A stretch of 64,000 nucleotides of DNA from Helicobacter pylori_CU (lineage in GTDB: Bacteria > Campylobacterota > Campylobacteria > Campylobacterales > Helicobacteraceae). The notes beneath the pieces are model-generated. The model worked only from the letters and a program-made list of their open reading frames with translations, was not told where the DNA came from and did no database searches. The stretch spans positions 434,001 to 498,000 of the forward strand of contig NC_017733.1 in assembly GCF_000259235.1 (NCBI RefSeq), written 5' to 3'. Made by a program: the position numbers and the translations under genes. Numbering within the stretch: position 1 is the first letter of the stretch; each line of letters starts with the position of its first letter. Positions 53,821 through 62,931 of the stretch are shown here, in pieces.

Positions 53821-55208
53821 AAAAAATCCTAGTCGTAGGCGATCTGATCGCTGATTATTATTTGTGGGGGAAGAGCGAACGCCTTTCGCCTGAAGCCCCT
53901 GTGCCTGTTTTAGAAGTCAAAAAAGAGAGCAAGAATTTAGGCGGAGCGGCCAATGTGGCTAATAATCTTATCTCTTTAAAAGCTAAAGTCTTTTTATGTG
54001 GGGTAGTGGGCGATGATTTAGAAGGCAAGCATTTCATTAGCGCTTTAAAAACAAGAGGGATTGACGCTTCAGGTATTTTGATAGATAAAACCCGTTGCAC
54101 CACGCTTAAAACGCGCATCATCGCGCAAAACCAGCAAATCGCGCGCGTGGATAAGGAAATCAAAGACCCCTTAAGTGCTGATTTAAGAAAAAGACTTTTA
54201 GATTTTTTCACAGAAAAGATCCAAGAAATAGATGGCGTTATCCTTTCAGATTACAATAAGGGCGTGTTGGATTTTGAACTCACTCAAACAATGATCGCTC
54301 TAGCCAACCAACACCACAAGCTCATTTTATGCGACCCTAAAGGAAAGGATTATAACAAATATTCTTATGCGAGTTTGATCACGCCTAATCGCGCTGAATT
54401 AGAGCAAGCGCTCCATTTGAAGTTAGATAGCCATGCGAATTTATCAAAAGCGCTCCAAATCTTAAAAGAAACTTATCAAATCGCCATGCCTTTAGTCACT
54501 TTGAGCGAACAGGGCATCGCTTTTTTAGAAAAAGGCGAGTTAGTCAATTGCCCCACTATCGCTAAAGAAGTTTATGATGTCACGGGAGCTGGCGATACGG
54601 TGATAGCGTCTTTAACGCTTTCTTTATTAGAATCAAAGAGCCTGAAAGATGCTTGCGAGTTTGCCAATGCGGCTGCGGCGGTGGTGGTGGGTAAAATGGG
54701 GAGCGCGTCAGCGAGTTTAGAAGAAATCGCTTTGATCTTGAACCAAACGCACCCTAAAATCCTCCCTTTAGAAAAGCTGTTAGAAACTTTAGAACATAAC
54801 CAGCAAAAAATCGTTTTCACCAATGGCTGTTTTGACCTCCTCCATAAAGGGCATGCGAGTTATTTGCAAAAGGCTAAAGCTTTGGGGGATATTCTTGTTG
54901 TGGGGTTAAATAGCGACGCTTCCGTTAAAAGGCTCAAGGGGGATAAACGCCCCATAGTGAGCGAAAAAGACAGAGCGTTTCTTTTAGCGAGTCTGTCTTG
55001 CGTGGATTATGTCGTGGTGTTTGAAGAAGACACGCCCATCAAATTAATTCAAGCCCTAAAGCCTGATATTTTAGTCAAGGGAGCGGACTATCTCAATAAA
55101 GAAGTCATAGGGAGCGAGTTTGCTAAAGAAACCCGCTTGATGGAGTTTGGAGAAGGTTATTCCACAAGCGCTATCATAGAAAAAATTAAAAGGACATGCA
55201 ATGATTGA
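53817..55208 (+). CDS. hldE: Bifunctional heptose-7-phosphate kinase / heptose-1-phosphate adenylyltransferase
   Basis: 463 aa with two domains. The N-terminal PfkB kinase (SPEAPVPVLEVKKESKNLGGAANVA, catalytic VTGAGDTVIASL near 258) covers residues 1-315. The C-terminal nucleotidyltransferase (FTNGCFDLLHKGHASYL near 338) covers the rest. Both active sites look complete. Its product line, heptose-1,7-bisphosphate and ADP-heptose, is also the trigger of the host ALPK1-TIFA alarm (established for H. pylori). Equivalent to HP0858 (rfaE). Confidence 0.95.
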   Translation: MKKILVVGDLIADYYLWGKSERLSPEAPVPVLEVKKESKNLGGAANVANNLISLKAKVFLCGVVGDDLEGKHFISALKTRGIDASGILIDKTRCTTLKTRIIAQNQQIARVDKEIKDPLSADLRKRLLDFFTEKIQEIDGVILSDYNKGVLDFELTQTMIALANQHHKLILCDPKGKDYNKYSYASLITPNRAELEQALHLKLDSHANLSKALQILKETYQIAMPLVTLSEQGIAFLEKGELVNCPTIAKEVYDVTGAGDTVIASLTLSLLESKSLKDACEFANAAAAVVVGKMGSASASLEEIALILNQTHPKILPLEKLLETLEHNQQKIVFTNGCFDLLHKGHASYLQKAKALGDILVVGLNSDASVKRLKGDKRPIVSEKDRAFLLASLSCVDYVVVFEEDTPIKLIQALKPDILVKGADYLNKEVIGSEFAKETRLMEFGEGYSTSAIIEKIKRTCND

Positions 55209-55779
55209 TGGTTTAATTAAAAAAGAATTTTTAGCCCATAAGGAAGCGTTAGAAAAAAGTTTAGAGGGTTTGCAAGAAGCGTTAAAACAAAGCGTTCATC
55301 TTTTGACAGAAACTTTAGAAAATCAAGGGAAAATCCTTATTTGCGGTAACGGGGGGAGCGCGAGCGACGCGCAGCATTTTGCCGCTGAATTGACCGGGCG
55401 CTATAAATTAGAAAGGAAAGGCTTGAGTGCGATAAGTTTAAGCACGGATACCTCAGCTCTCACCGCCATTGCGAACGATTATGGTTATGAAGAAGTGTTT
55501 GCCAGACAAGTGGAAGCACTAGGGGTAAAAAACGATGTTTTGATAGGGATTTCTACAAGCGGTAATTCCAAAAATGTCCTAAAAGCTTATGAAAAAGCCA
55601 AAGATTTAGGGGTAAAAACGCTTAGTTTAGCGGGGCATGATGGGGGGAAAATGAAGCCTTTAAGCGATATGGCTTTGATTGTCCCTAGCGATGATACCCC
55701 ACGAATCCAAGAAATGCACATTCTTATGATCCACATCTTATGCGATTGCATTGAAAGGCATTTCGCTCATAAAAATTAG
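55201..55779 (+). CDS. gmhA: Sedoheptulose-7-phosphate isomerase
   Basis: 192 aa SIS-domain enzyme, first step of heptose synthesis. ICGNGGSASDAQHFAAELTGRY and GISTSGNSKNVLKAYEKAK are the sugar-phosphate sites. Overlaps hldE by eight bases and closes the operon. Equivalent to HP0857. Confidence 0.95.
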   Translation: MIDGLIKKEFLAHKEALEKSLEGLQEALKQSVHLLTETLENQGKILICGNGGSASDAQHFAAELTGRYKLERKGLSAISLSTDTSALTAIANDYGYEEVFARQVEALGVKNDVLIGISTSGNSKNVLKAYEKAKDLGVKTLSLAGHDGGKMKPLSDMALIVPSDDTPRIQEMHILMIHILCDCIERHFAHKN

Positions 55780-55802
55780 CCCTAAAGGCTATGTGCTTGA
55801 AT

Positions 55803-55937
55803 TTAAAAAAATGATCCCACAAAATGCAGTGAAATCAAAGAAAGGATCAAAAAATAACAAAAAACCCAAGTCAGAGCAAATCGTTTGAAAAACAGATTGA
55901 AGACCATTTTTTCTGCCTTTGCTTTCGTTCCAACGAT
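55803..55937 (-). pseudogene. C-terminal remnant of a membrane protein, probably an AlgI-like O-acyltransferase
   Basis: On the minus strand a frame reads AEKMVFNLFFKRFALTWVFC and continues with a hydrophobic helix (FLILSLISLHFVGSFF) to TAA at 55803-55805. It has no start and lies in the 163-base gap between gmhA and the end of guaC. In strain 26695 I recall an algI-like MBOAT gene (HP0855) and HP0856 at this spot, so this looks like the last ~45 codons left after a deletion. Confidence 0.5.
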
Positions 55938-55942
55938 CTTTT

Positions 55943-56950
55943 TTAGATGGCGTCCCCATTGAAAATTGAATTTTTCACAATCACATAATCCACTTTTCGA
56001 ATCGCTTCAAGGTCTCTCCCGCCTGCATAGGAGATTGAAGATTGCAAATCTTGATGCATTTCAATCAGCGTGTCTTTTAACGAGCCTTTATGTTGAATCC
56101 AAATTTTCTTGCCTTCAATATTTTTCTTTTCACCTTTTTGGAACTCTGATGCCGAACCGAAATATTCCTTATATGCGATACCATTTTCTATTTTTGTCTC
56201 TCCAGATGATTCTTCATGCCCTGCAAAAAGCGAGCCAATCATCACCATTGTCGCGCCAAAGCGTATGGATTTTGCAATATCGCCATGCGTGCGAATGCCG
56301 CCATCTGCAATAATGGGCTTTCTTGCTGCTTTAGCACACCACCTAAGAGCCGCTAGTTGCCAACCACCCGTGCCAAAGCCTGTTTTGATTTTAGTGATAC
56401 ACACTTTCCCAGGCCCGATGCCAACTTTCGTAGCGTCAGCACCGGCGTTCTCTAATTCACGGACTGCTTCTGGCGTGCCAACATTCCCGGCAATCACAAA
56501 AGTTTCTGGCAAACGCGTTTTGATGCGTTGGATCATTTCAATGACAGAATTTGAATGGCCATGCGCAATATCGATCGTGATGTAGTCTGGTGCTAATCCT
56601 TGCTTGGCTAACTCTTCTATCAAAAGATATTCTTCCTTTTTCACCCCAACGCTGATCGAACTAATTAATTGGCGTTCTTTCATTTTTTTGACAAACGGGA
56701 TTCTTGCCGATCCGTTAAAGCGGTGCATGATGTAGAAATAGCCATTTTCTGCTAGAAATTCTGCGATCGATTCGTTGATGATTGTTTGCATGTTGGCCGG
56801 GACTATGGGCATTTTAAATGCGTGTTTGCCTAGAATAACGGTCGTATCGCACTCTGAACGGCTATTCACAATGCATTTATTAGGAATGAGTTGGACATCT
56901 TCGTAATCAAATACTTTCAATGACTTGATCCTTTTTTGCTTTAAAAACAT
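55943..56950 (-). CDS. guaC: GMP reductase
   Basis: 335 aa TIM-barrel enzyme that turns GMP into IMP with NADPH, for purine salvage. The catalytic loop GIGPGKVCITKIKTGFGTGGW contains the nucleophilic Cys; ADGGIRTHGDIAKSIRFGATMVMIGSLFAGHEE is the phosphate-binding end. The short length and this loop place it in the GuaC2 type common in Gram-positive bacteria and distinguish it from IMP dehydrogenase, since the CBS domains are missing. Equivalent to HP0854. Base use differs a little from neighbours; transfer is possible but I did not measure it. Confidence 0.93.
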   Translation of the reverse strand: MFLKQKRIKSLKVFDYEDVQLIPNKCIVNSRSECDTTVILGKHAFKMPIVPANMQTIINESIAEFLAENGYFYIMHRFNGSARIPFVKKMKERQLISSISVGVKKEEYLLIEELAKQGLAPDYITIDIAHGHSNSVIEMIQRIKTRLPETFVIAGNVGTPEAVRELENAGADATKVGIGPGKVCITKIKTGFGTGGWQLAALRWCAKAARKPIIADGGIRTHGDIAKSIRFGATMVMIGSLFAGHEESSGETKIENGIAYKEYFGSASEFQKGEKKNIEGKKIWIQHKGSLKDTLIEMHQDLQSSISYAGGRDLEAIRKVDYVIVKNSIFNGDAI

Positions 56951-57074
56951 TATTTTTACCTTAAATTGAATAAAAAATCAAGAGGAAATGATATAGGCTC
57001 GATCAAATTTTGGGCGTCAAAGGCCTTATGAATAACCATAATAAGCAAGGGTTACAATATTGCAAAGAAAACGC

Positions 57075-57080
57075 TACAAT
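57075..57080 (+). promoter_or_regulatory. -10 element of the ABC-F / HARE gene pair
   Basis: TACAAT, 39 bases before the ATG, with AAGGAAATC as ribosome site. 56951-57118 holds the control regions of guaC and this pair. Confidence 0.45.
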
Positions 57081-57118
57081 AAACTTTCTCTAATCACAAA
57101 AAATAAGGAAATCATAAG

Positions 57119-58720
57119 ATGCTACAAACCATCAACTTAACGCAACGCTATGCGACTAAAAAATTGTTTGAGAATGTGAATATCAAGCTGGATAAAAACA
57201 AACGCTACGGGCTGATTGGGGCTAATGGCGCAGGAAAGTCCACTTTTTTAAAGATTTTAAGCAAGAGCATTGATTGTAGCAGTGGGGAAGTCATTATCAC
57301 GAGCGGGATGAGAATGGGGGTTTTAGGGCAGGATCAATACGCTTTTGAAGATTTGAGCCTTAAAGATGCGGTTTTGATAGGCAATAAGCGTTTGTATGAC
57401 GCTATCAAAGAAAAAGAGCGCTTATACACCGAAGGCGATTTGAGCGATGATAAAGTGAATGCGAGATTAGGGGAGTTAGAAACCATTTGCGTGGAAGAAG
57501 ATCCCATGTATGAATGCGAAGTGGTGATTGAAAAAATCCTAGAAGATTTAGGCATTCCTAGTTCTAAACACAACGATTTGATGAAAACCTTGCCAAGCAG
57601 CGATAAATTTAAAATCCTTCTCGCTCAAGTTTTATTCCCTAAACCGGATATTTTGCTTTTAGATGAGCCGACTAACAACCTGGATTTAAACGCCATTGAA
57701 TGGCTAGAAAACAACCTCAAACGCCATGAAGGCACGATGGTAGTCATCAGCCATGACAGGCATTTTTTAAATGCGGTATGCACGCACATTTTGGATTTGG
57801 ATTTCCACAGCGTGCGCGAATTCAGCGGGAATTATGACGATTGGTATATCGCTTCCACTCTGATCGCTAAACAGCAAGAGGCCGAACGCAATAAAAAACT
57901 CAAAGAAAAAGAAGAGCTGGAAAAGTTTATCGCGCGTTTTAGCGCTAACGCTTCTAAAGCCAAGCAAGCCACCAGCCGCCAAAAACAACTGGATAAATTA
58001 GACATTCAAAGCTTAGCGGTATCTAGCAGGAGGGATCCTAGCATTATTTTTAAACCCAAACGCACCATTGGTAATGAAGCTTTAGAATGCGAAAACGTCT
58101 CTAAAAGTTATGATGGGCAAATGGTTTTAAATCAAGTGAGCTTGAAAGTGATGCCTAAAGATAAAATCGCTCTCATAGGGCCAAACGGCGTGGGTAAATC
58201 CACGCTTTGTAAAATTTTAGTAGAAGAATTAAAGCCTGATAAGGGCGTGGTGAAATGGGGCGCGACCGTTTCAAAAGGCTATTTCCCTCAAAACGTGAGC
58301 GAAGAAATTAGCGGGGAAGAGACCTTGTATCAATGGCTCTTTAATTTCAATAAAAAGATTGAAAGCGCAGAGGTTAGGAACGCTTTAGGGAGAATGCTTT
58401 TTAATGGCGAAGAGCAAGAAAAATGCGTGAACGCTTTAAGCGGAGGCGAAAAACATAGAATGGTTTTATCCAAGCTCATGTTAGAGGGGGGGAATTTTTT
58501 AGTCTTAGATGAGCCAACCAACCATTTGGATTTAGAAGCGATTATTGCTTTAGGCGAAGCGCTTTTTAAATTTGATGGGGCAGTGATTTGTATAAGCCAT
58601 GACAGAGAGCTTATTGATGCGTATGCTAATAGGATCATTGAATTAGTCCCAAGCCCTAAAGGCGCTTCAATCATTGATTTTAAAGGCAGTTATGAAGAGT
58701 ATTTAGCGAGCAAAAAATGA
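57119..58720 (+). CDS. ABC-F family ATPase
   Basis: 533 aa with two ABC cassettes and no membrane part. Walker A sequences are GANGAGKST (~35) and GPNGVGKST (~358), the Walker B/switch pairs are LLLLDEPTNNLD and FLVLDEPTNHLD, and the charged linker between (LIAKQQEAERNKKLKEKEELE) is the P-site tRNA interaction motif of ABC-F factors. So it should act on the ribosome (EttA/YbiT-like), not as a transporter. Equivalent to HP0853. Its end overlaps the next gene by four bases. Confidence 0.9.
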   Translation: MLQTINLTQRYATKKLFENVNIKLDKNKRYGLIGANGAGKSTFLKILSKSIDCSSGEVIITSGMRMGVLGQDQYAFEDLSLKDAVLIGNKRLYDAIKEKERLYTEGDLSDDKVNARLGELETICVEEDPMYECEVVIEKILEDLGIPSSKHNDLMKTLPSSDKFKILLAQVLFPKPDILLLDEPTNNLDLNAIEWLENNLKRHEGTMVVISHDRHFLNAVCTHILDLDFHSVREFSGNYDDWYIASTLIAKQQEAERNKKLKEKEELEKFIARFSANASKAKQATSRQKQLDKLDIQSLAVSSRRDPSIIFKPKRTIGNEALECENVSKSYDGQMVLNQVSLKVMPKDKIALIGPNGVGKSTLCKILVEELKPDKGVVKWGATVSKGYFPQNVSEEISGEETLYQWLFNFNKKIESAEVRNALGRMLFNGEEQEKCVNALSGGEKHRMVLSKLMLEGGNFLVLDEPTNHLDLEAIIALGEALFKFDGAVICISHDRELIDAYANRIIELVPSPKGASIIDFKGSYEEYLASKK

Positions 58721-59673
58721 AACCGCAAGACATTGAAATCATTCAAAGCGTTTTAGAGATCACAGGACCGATTAAGCCTACTGAAGTTTATGATAAAGCT
58801 AAAGAGCTTTTTGAAAAAGGCGAGATTGAAAGCATGTTTGATTGTGGGGGTTACACTCCACAACAAAGCGTTAGCGCCTTTATTTATACAGCCTTAAAAA
58901 AGGGCGAAGAGCTGCCTTTTTTGAAAGTGCAAGAAAAACCGGTTTTAATCGCTTTAAACAGTGCGGCTAAAGAGCCGGTTTTAAGCGCTGAAAAAATAAG
59001 CGCTCCAAGCGTTAAAATCGCGCATAATAAAATCGCGCATGAAAGGGATTTGCACCCCTTTTTAACTTACATGGCTTTTCATAATGAAAATTTGAAATGC
59101 TACACGAAAACCATTTTTCATGAAGAGAGTTCAAAATCGCCAAAAGGCATGGACAGGTGGCTTTATCCGGACATGGTGGGGGTTAGGTTTTTGCACGCTG
59201 AATGGTCTAATGAAAATTTAATCGCTTTTTCTAAGAAATTTGACACTTTGCCCGTTAAGTTGGTGAGCTTTGAATTGAAAAAAGAAATCAGCGTGAATAA
59301 TTGCAGGGAGTGTTATTTTCAAGCGATTTCTAACAGCTCGTGGGCTAATGAAGGGTATTTAGTGGGCCGTCATATTGATACGCATAATTCTAAACTCATG
59401 GATTTATTGAAGCGTTTGCATGCGAGTTTTGGGATTGGCGTGATTGATTTAAGAACGGATGAGGATAAAAGCGTTATTTTATTGAACGCTAAATACAAAG
59501 AAAAAATTGATTACACTGTGGCTTCAGAGCTTAGCGCGAAAAATGAAAAATTCAGCGTTTTTTTAAAAAGCGTTGTGGATTATGACCCAAACCACCAACA
59601 CCGCTATAAAGATGAATTTGATGAGGTTAAAAAGAAAGAGGAGTTATACCCTAACCCATCACTTTCTTTTTAA
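58717..59673 (+). CDS. HARE-HTH protein with PD-(D/E)XK-like C-terminal domain (HrgA/COG2958-like)
   Basis: 318 aa. Residues ~5-80 (IEIIQSVLEITGPIKPTEVY...GGYTPQQSVSAFIYTAL) match the HARE winged-helix domain found in RpoE-delta and chromatin proteins. The C-terminal half has WLYPDMVGVRF followed ~45 residues later by VSFELKKEI, the spacing of a PD...ExK nuclease site, and resembles the HrgA / COG2958 family of H. pylori. So it may be a DNA-binding nuclease. Translationally coupled to an ABC-F gene. Equivalent to HP0852. Nuclease activity is inferred. Confidence 0.6.
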   Translation: MKPQDIEIIQSVLEITGPIKPTEVYDKAKELFEKGEIESMFDCGGYTPQQSVSAFIYTALKKGEELPFLKVQEKPVLIALNSAAKEPVLSAEKISAPSVKIAHNKIAHERDLHPFLTYMAFHNENLKCYTKTIFHEESSKSPKGMDRWLYPDMVGVRFLHAEWSNENLIAFSKKFDTLPVKLVSFELKKEISVNNCRECYFQAISNSSWANEGYLVGRHIDTHNSKLMDLLKRLHASFGIGVIDLRTDEDKSVILLNAKYKEKIDYTVASELSAKNEKFSVFLKSVVDYDPNHQHRYKDEFDEVKKKEELYPNPSLSF

Positions 59674-59834
59674 AAAACGCTTTAAGCGTTTTTGTAAAAA
59701 ATAGCAAAGATCTTGATTTTAATCAAGCGATAGCTTATTGAAAAAGCGGTCTTGGGGGTTAGGGGGTTTCTTAAGGGGGTTAAGGGGGTATTATCGCAAA
59801 ATACCCCCTATCCCCTTAAAGAGAATGAGTTTTA
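59673..59834 (+). repeat. Structured intergenic repeat, copy 2
   Basis: Second copy of the three-hairpin element at 478-643, here between the convergent genes ending at 59673 and 59890. Hairpin I is AAAAACGC (59673-59680) with GCGTTTTT (59686-59693). Hairpin II is CTTGATT (59712-59718) with AATCAAG (59721-59727). Hairpin III is AGGGGGTATT (59783-59792) with AATACCCCCT (59800-59809). Hairpins I and II differ from copy 1 on both sides of the stem, so pairing is kept. A two-way terminator is the simplest role. Confidence 0.8.
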
Positions 59835-59889
59835 TCAAAAAATAGAATTTTAAAAATTTTAGTTGTCAGTGTTTGGTTAAATAAAGCCT

Positions 59890-60573
59890 TTATTGATTAT
59901 AAGGGCGTTTCAAAAACCCTAAATAAAGCGCTAAGGAGCAGCACGACCAAGCAATCCCTAACAAAAACCCTCCTAAAACATCGCTAGGGTAATGCACCCC
60001 CAAATAAACCCTATCATACGACATTAAAACAATCCAAAAAAGTAAAACCACAGCAATAATCGTTTTAATGCGATTGTTTGCGTTAGAATAGCATAACAAC
60101 AACGCCAAAGAGCCGTAAAAAAGCGCTGAAGCCAAAGCATGCCCGCTAGGGAAACTAAAGCCATGCGCAAAAACCAATTCGCCATTGGTTACAGGCCGTG
60201 GGCGCGCCACTAAAAGCTTAAGGGATTTTAAGGTGAATTCACCTAATAAGATGCTAAAGAAAAACCACACCCCCAAAGCGATGCGTTTTTGAAACCCAAA
60301 CCACAAGCCAATGAGTAAGGCTATAGGGGTGGTGAGCTTGCTTTGCGCAAACCATGTGCTAAAAAACACGAAAGAAAGCCACGCGCTTTTTTGAATGGGG
60401 GCAGGGTTACGGATCAAGTCTATAAAAAATAAATCCAATTGTTGCACCCACTCTTTTTGAAAAGCCACCCCGCTTATTACGATGCCAAACAATATAAAAA
60501 AGACCACCCCAATAATCCCAAGCGTTTTGGCCGCTTTTTTTTCTCTTACGCTGATTGTTCTGTCAAATACCAT
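59890..60573 (-). CDS. hupA: PAP2-family undecaprenyl-pyrophosphate / PGP phosphatase HupA
   Basis: 227 aa, six membrane segments. The acid-phosphatase triad is complete: KSLKLLVARPRP (K-x6-RP), FPSGHALAS (PSGH) and SYDRVYLGVHYPSDVLGG (R-x5-H-x3-D). It recycles the lipid carrier for peptidoglycan and makes phosphatidylglycerol, acting on the periplasmic face. Equivalent to HP0851, which I recall named HupA and needed for colonisation. Convergent with the HARE gene across repeat copy 2. Confidence 0.9.
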   Translation of the reverse strand: MVFDRTISVREKKAAKTLGIIGVVFFILFGIVISGVAFQKEWVQQLDLFFIDLIRNPAPIQKSAWLSFVFFSTWFAQSKLTTPIALLIGLWFGFQKRIALGVWFFFSILLGEFTLKSLKLLVARPRPVTNGELVFAHGFSFPSGHALASALFYGSLALLLCYSNANNRIKTIIAVVLLFWIVLMSYDRVYLGVHYPSDVLGGFLLGIAWSCCSLALYLGFLKRPYNQ

Positions 60574-60672
60574 TCAAACCCCTTTTAAAAAATGACTTTA
60601 AAAAAGGCGATTATAGCTTATTTACCCCACAAACGCACAGAAAACGCAAGGAATAAAAAAATAATATTCTTT

Positions 60673-60680
60673 GCTATAAT
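60673..60680 (+). promoter_or_regulatory. Extended -10 of hsd operon 2
   Basis: GCTATAAT preceded by T (TGCTATAAT in full, extended -10), 75 bases before hsdM. The same gap (60574-60754) should also contain the divergent hupA promoter. Confidence 0.6.
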
Positions 60681-60754
60681 GAACCTCTAAAGGGTGCGCG
60701 CCCAACGCCAAACAAAACCGCCAATCAAAAAAACACCAAAAAGGGGCTTATATC

Positions 60755-62320
60755 ATGGAAAACAACCCAAACAATAACCAAGCGTTTTTAGAACGCAACG
60801 AATTGCACAACACCATTTGGAAAGTGGCGAACGAATTGAGAGGCTCAGTGGATGGCTGGGATTTTAAGCAATACGTTTTAGGCATTCTTTTTTACCGCTA
60901 CATTTCAGAAAACATGACTCGTTACATCAATCAGCGAGAAAGCGATCCGAGTTTTGATTACGCTTCATTAAGCGATGAAAAGGCCGAGCGTGCAAGAGAA
61001 GGGCTTATTGAAGAAAAAGGCTTTTTCATCCCGCCAAGCGCTTTATTTTGTAACGTGTTAAAAAACGCGCCCCATAACGAAGATCTCAATGTAACCCTGC
61101 AAAATATTTTTAACGAAATAGAAAAATCCAGCCTTAGCACTCCATCAGAAGAAAATGTCAAAGGCTTGTTTGCGGACTTAGACGTCAATAGCAACAAATT
61201 AGGGAGCTCTCATTCAAATAGGGTGGAAAAATTGACTAAAATCCTTCAAGCCATAGGGGGCATGCAATTAGGCGACTACCAACAAAGCGGGATCGATGTT
61301 TTTGGCGACGCTTATGAATATTTAATGGCGATGTATGCGAGCAATGCCGGCAAAAGCGGAGGGGAATTTTTCACCCCTCAAGAAGTGAGCGAACTGCTCG
61401 CTAAAATCGCCTTGCACAACCAAGAGAGCATCAATAAAGTTTATGACCCATGCTGTGGGAGTGGATCGTTACTCTTACAATTTTCTAAAGTGCTAGGCGA
61501 TAAAAACGTTTCAAAAGGGTATTTTGGGCAAGAAATCAATTTGACCACTTACAACCTTTGCCGCATCAACATGTTTTTGCATGACATCAATTACTCTAAA
61601 TTCCACATCGCGCTAGGGGACACGCTTTTAGACCCAAAGCATGAAGACGATGAGCCTTTTGATGCGATCGTTTCCAACCCTCCCTATTCCACTAAATGGG
61701 TGGGCGATAACAACCCCCTTTTAATGAACGACGAGCGCTTTAGCAAAGCCGGTGTGTTAGCGCCCAAAAACGCCGCCGATCTCGCCTTCACCATGCACAT
61801 GCTTTCTTATTTATCCAATCAAGGCACTGCTGCGATCGTGGAATTTCCCGGGGTGCTTTATAGAGGCGGTGCCGAAAAGAAAATCAGAGAGTATTTAGTG
61901 AAAGAGAATTTCATTGACTGCGTGATCGCTTTACCGGATAACCTCTTTTTTGGAACGAATATCGCTACTTGCATTTTAGTGCTTAAGAAAAACAAAAAAG
62001 ACGACACCACGCTTTTTATTGATGCGAGTAGGGAATTTGTCAAAGAAGGCAAGAAAAACAAGCTCAAAGAGCGCAACCGAGAAAAGATTTTGCAAACCTA
62101 TATTGAAAGGAAAGCCATCAAGCATTTTTGTGCTCTAGCCAATATAGAGAAAATCCAAGAAAACGATTACAATCTTTCCGTGAACCGCTATGTGGAGCAA
62201 GAAGACACGAAAGAAATCATTGACATTAAAGCGCTTAATAGTGAGATTTCTCAAATCGTGGAAAAACAGAGCGCTTTAAGAAACAGCCTTGAATCCATCA
62301 TCAAAGAGTTAGAAATTTAA
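60755..62320 (+). CDS. hsdM: Type I restriction-modification N6-adenine methyltransferase HsdM (system 2)
   Basis: 521 aa. HsdM N-terminal domain (LHNTIWKVANELRGSVDGWDFKQ), AdoMet motif VYDPCCGSGSLLLQF and catalytic SNPPYSTKW (NPPY). Divergent from system 1 (NPPF, 543 aa), so it belongs to another type I family. Gene order here is M-S-R, against R-M-S in system 1. Equivalent to HP0850. Confidence 0.94.
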   Translation: MENNPNNNQAFLERNELHNTIWKVANELRGSVDGWDFKQYVLGILFYRYISENMTRYINQRESDPSFDYASLSDEKAERAREGLIEEKGFFIPPSALFCNVLKNAPHNEDLNVTLQNIFNEIEKSSLSTPSEENVKGLFADLDVNSNKLGSSHSNRVEKLTKILQAIGGMQLGDYQQSGIDVFGDAYEYLMAMYASNAGKSGGEFFTPQEVSELLAKIALHNQESINKVYDPCCGSGSLLLQFSKVLGDKNVSKGYFGQEINLTTYNLCRINMFLHDINYSKFHIALGDTLLDPKHEDDEPFDAIVSNPPYSTKWVGDNNPLLMNDERFSKAGVLAPKNAADLAFTMHMLSYLSNQGTAAIVEFPGVLYRGGAEKKIREYLVKENFIDCVIALPDNLFFGTNIATCILVLKKNKKDDTTLFIDASREFVKEGKKNKLKERNREKILQTYIERKAIKHFCALANIEKIQENDYNLSVNRYVEQEDTKEIIDIKALNSEISQIVEKQSALRNSLESIIKELEI

Positions 62321-62330
62321 AGGGGGCCAA

Positions 62331-62930
62331 ATGCATAAAATAGAGCGACTGCTCCACACTTTAGTGCCTAAGGGGGTGGAGTTTAGGAAGTTGGGGGAGG
62401 TGCTAGAATACGATCAACCCAATAAATATTGCGTAACGAGTAAAGAATTTGATAAAAGTTATCCTACCCCCGTTTTAACCGCAGGAAAAACCTTTATTTT
62501 AGGTTATACAAACGAAAAAGACAATATTTATCAAGCGAGTAAAAGCTCTCCGGTTATCATCTTTGACGATTTCACAACAGCGACCCAATGGGTTGATTTC
62601 CCTTTTAAAGTAAAATCAAGCGCTATGAAAATCTTATTCTCAAAAAATCCTACAATTAACATTAGATTTATCTTTTTTTATATGCAAACTATTCCTTATA
62701 ATATCGGTGGGGAACATACAAGGCAGTGGATTTCTCGCTATTCACAATTGGAAGTCCCCATCCCACCCCTAGAGATCCAACAAGAGATCGTTAAGATTTT
62801 GGATCAATTTTCAATTTTAACCACCGATTTATTAGCCGGTATCCCCGCTGAAATAAAAGCCAGGAAAAAGCAATACGAATATTACCGAGAAAAACTACTG
62901 GCCTTCAAACCCCTCCAAAACAAGGAATAA
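62331..62930 (+). CDS. hsdS: Half-length type I specificity subunit HsdS (system 2)
   Basis: 199 aa, about half the usual ~400. It has one target-recognition domain (VEFRKLGEVLEYDQPNKYCV to IGGEHTRQWISRYSQLEVP) and one conserved helical region (IPPLEIQQEIVKILDQFSILTTDL, ARKKQYEYYREKLLAF). The reading frame ends cleanly and hsdR follows after one base, so the truncation looks established and not a fresh break. Half subunits can pair to form a symmetric recognition unit in some type I systems. HP0848 in 26695 is also short, as I recall. The start follows AAAGGGGG. Confidence 0.88.
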   Translation: MHKIERLLHTLVPKGVEFRKLGEVLEYDQPNKYCVTSKEFDKSYPTPVLTAGKTFILGYTNEKDNIYQASKSSPVIIFDDFTTATQWVDFPFKVKSSAMKILFSKNPTINIRFIFFYMQTIPYNIGGEHTRQWISRYSQLEVPIPPLEIQQEIVKILDQFSILTTDLLAGIPAEIKARKKQYEYYREKLLAFKPLQNKE

Positions 62931-62931
62931 C

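Noticed and set aside
55943..56950. guaC as recently transferred from a Gram-positive
   Set aside because: The enzyme type fits such an origin, but I could not measure base or codon bias, and the gene is present in the reference strain by recollection, so I make no claim of recent transfer.
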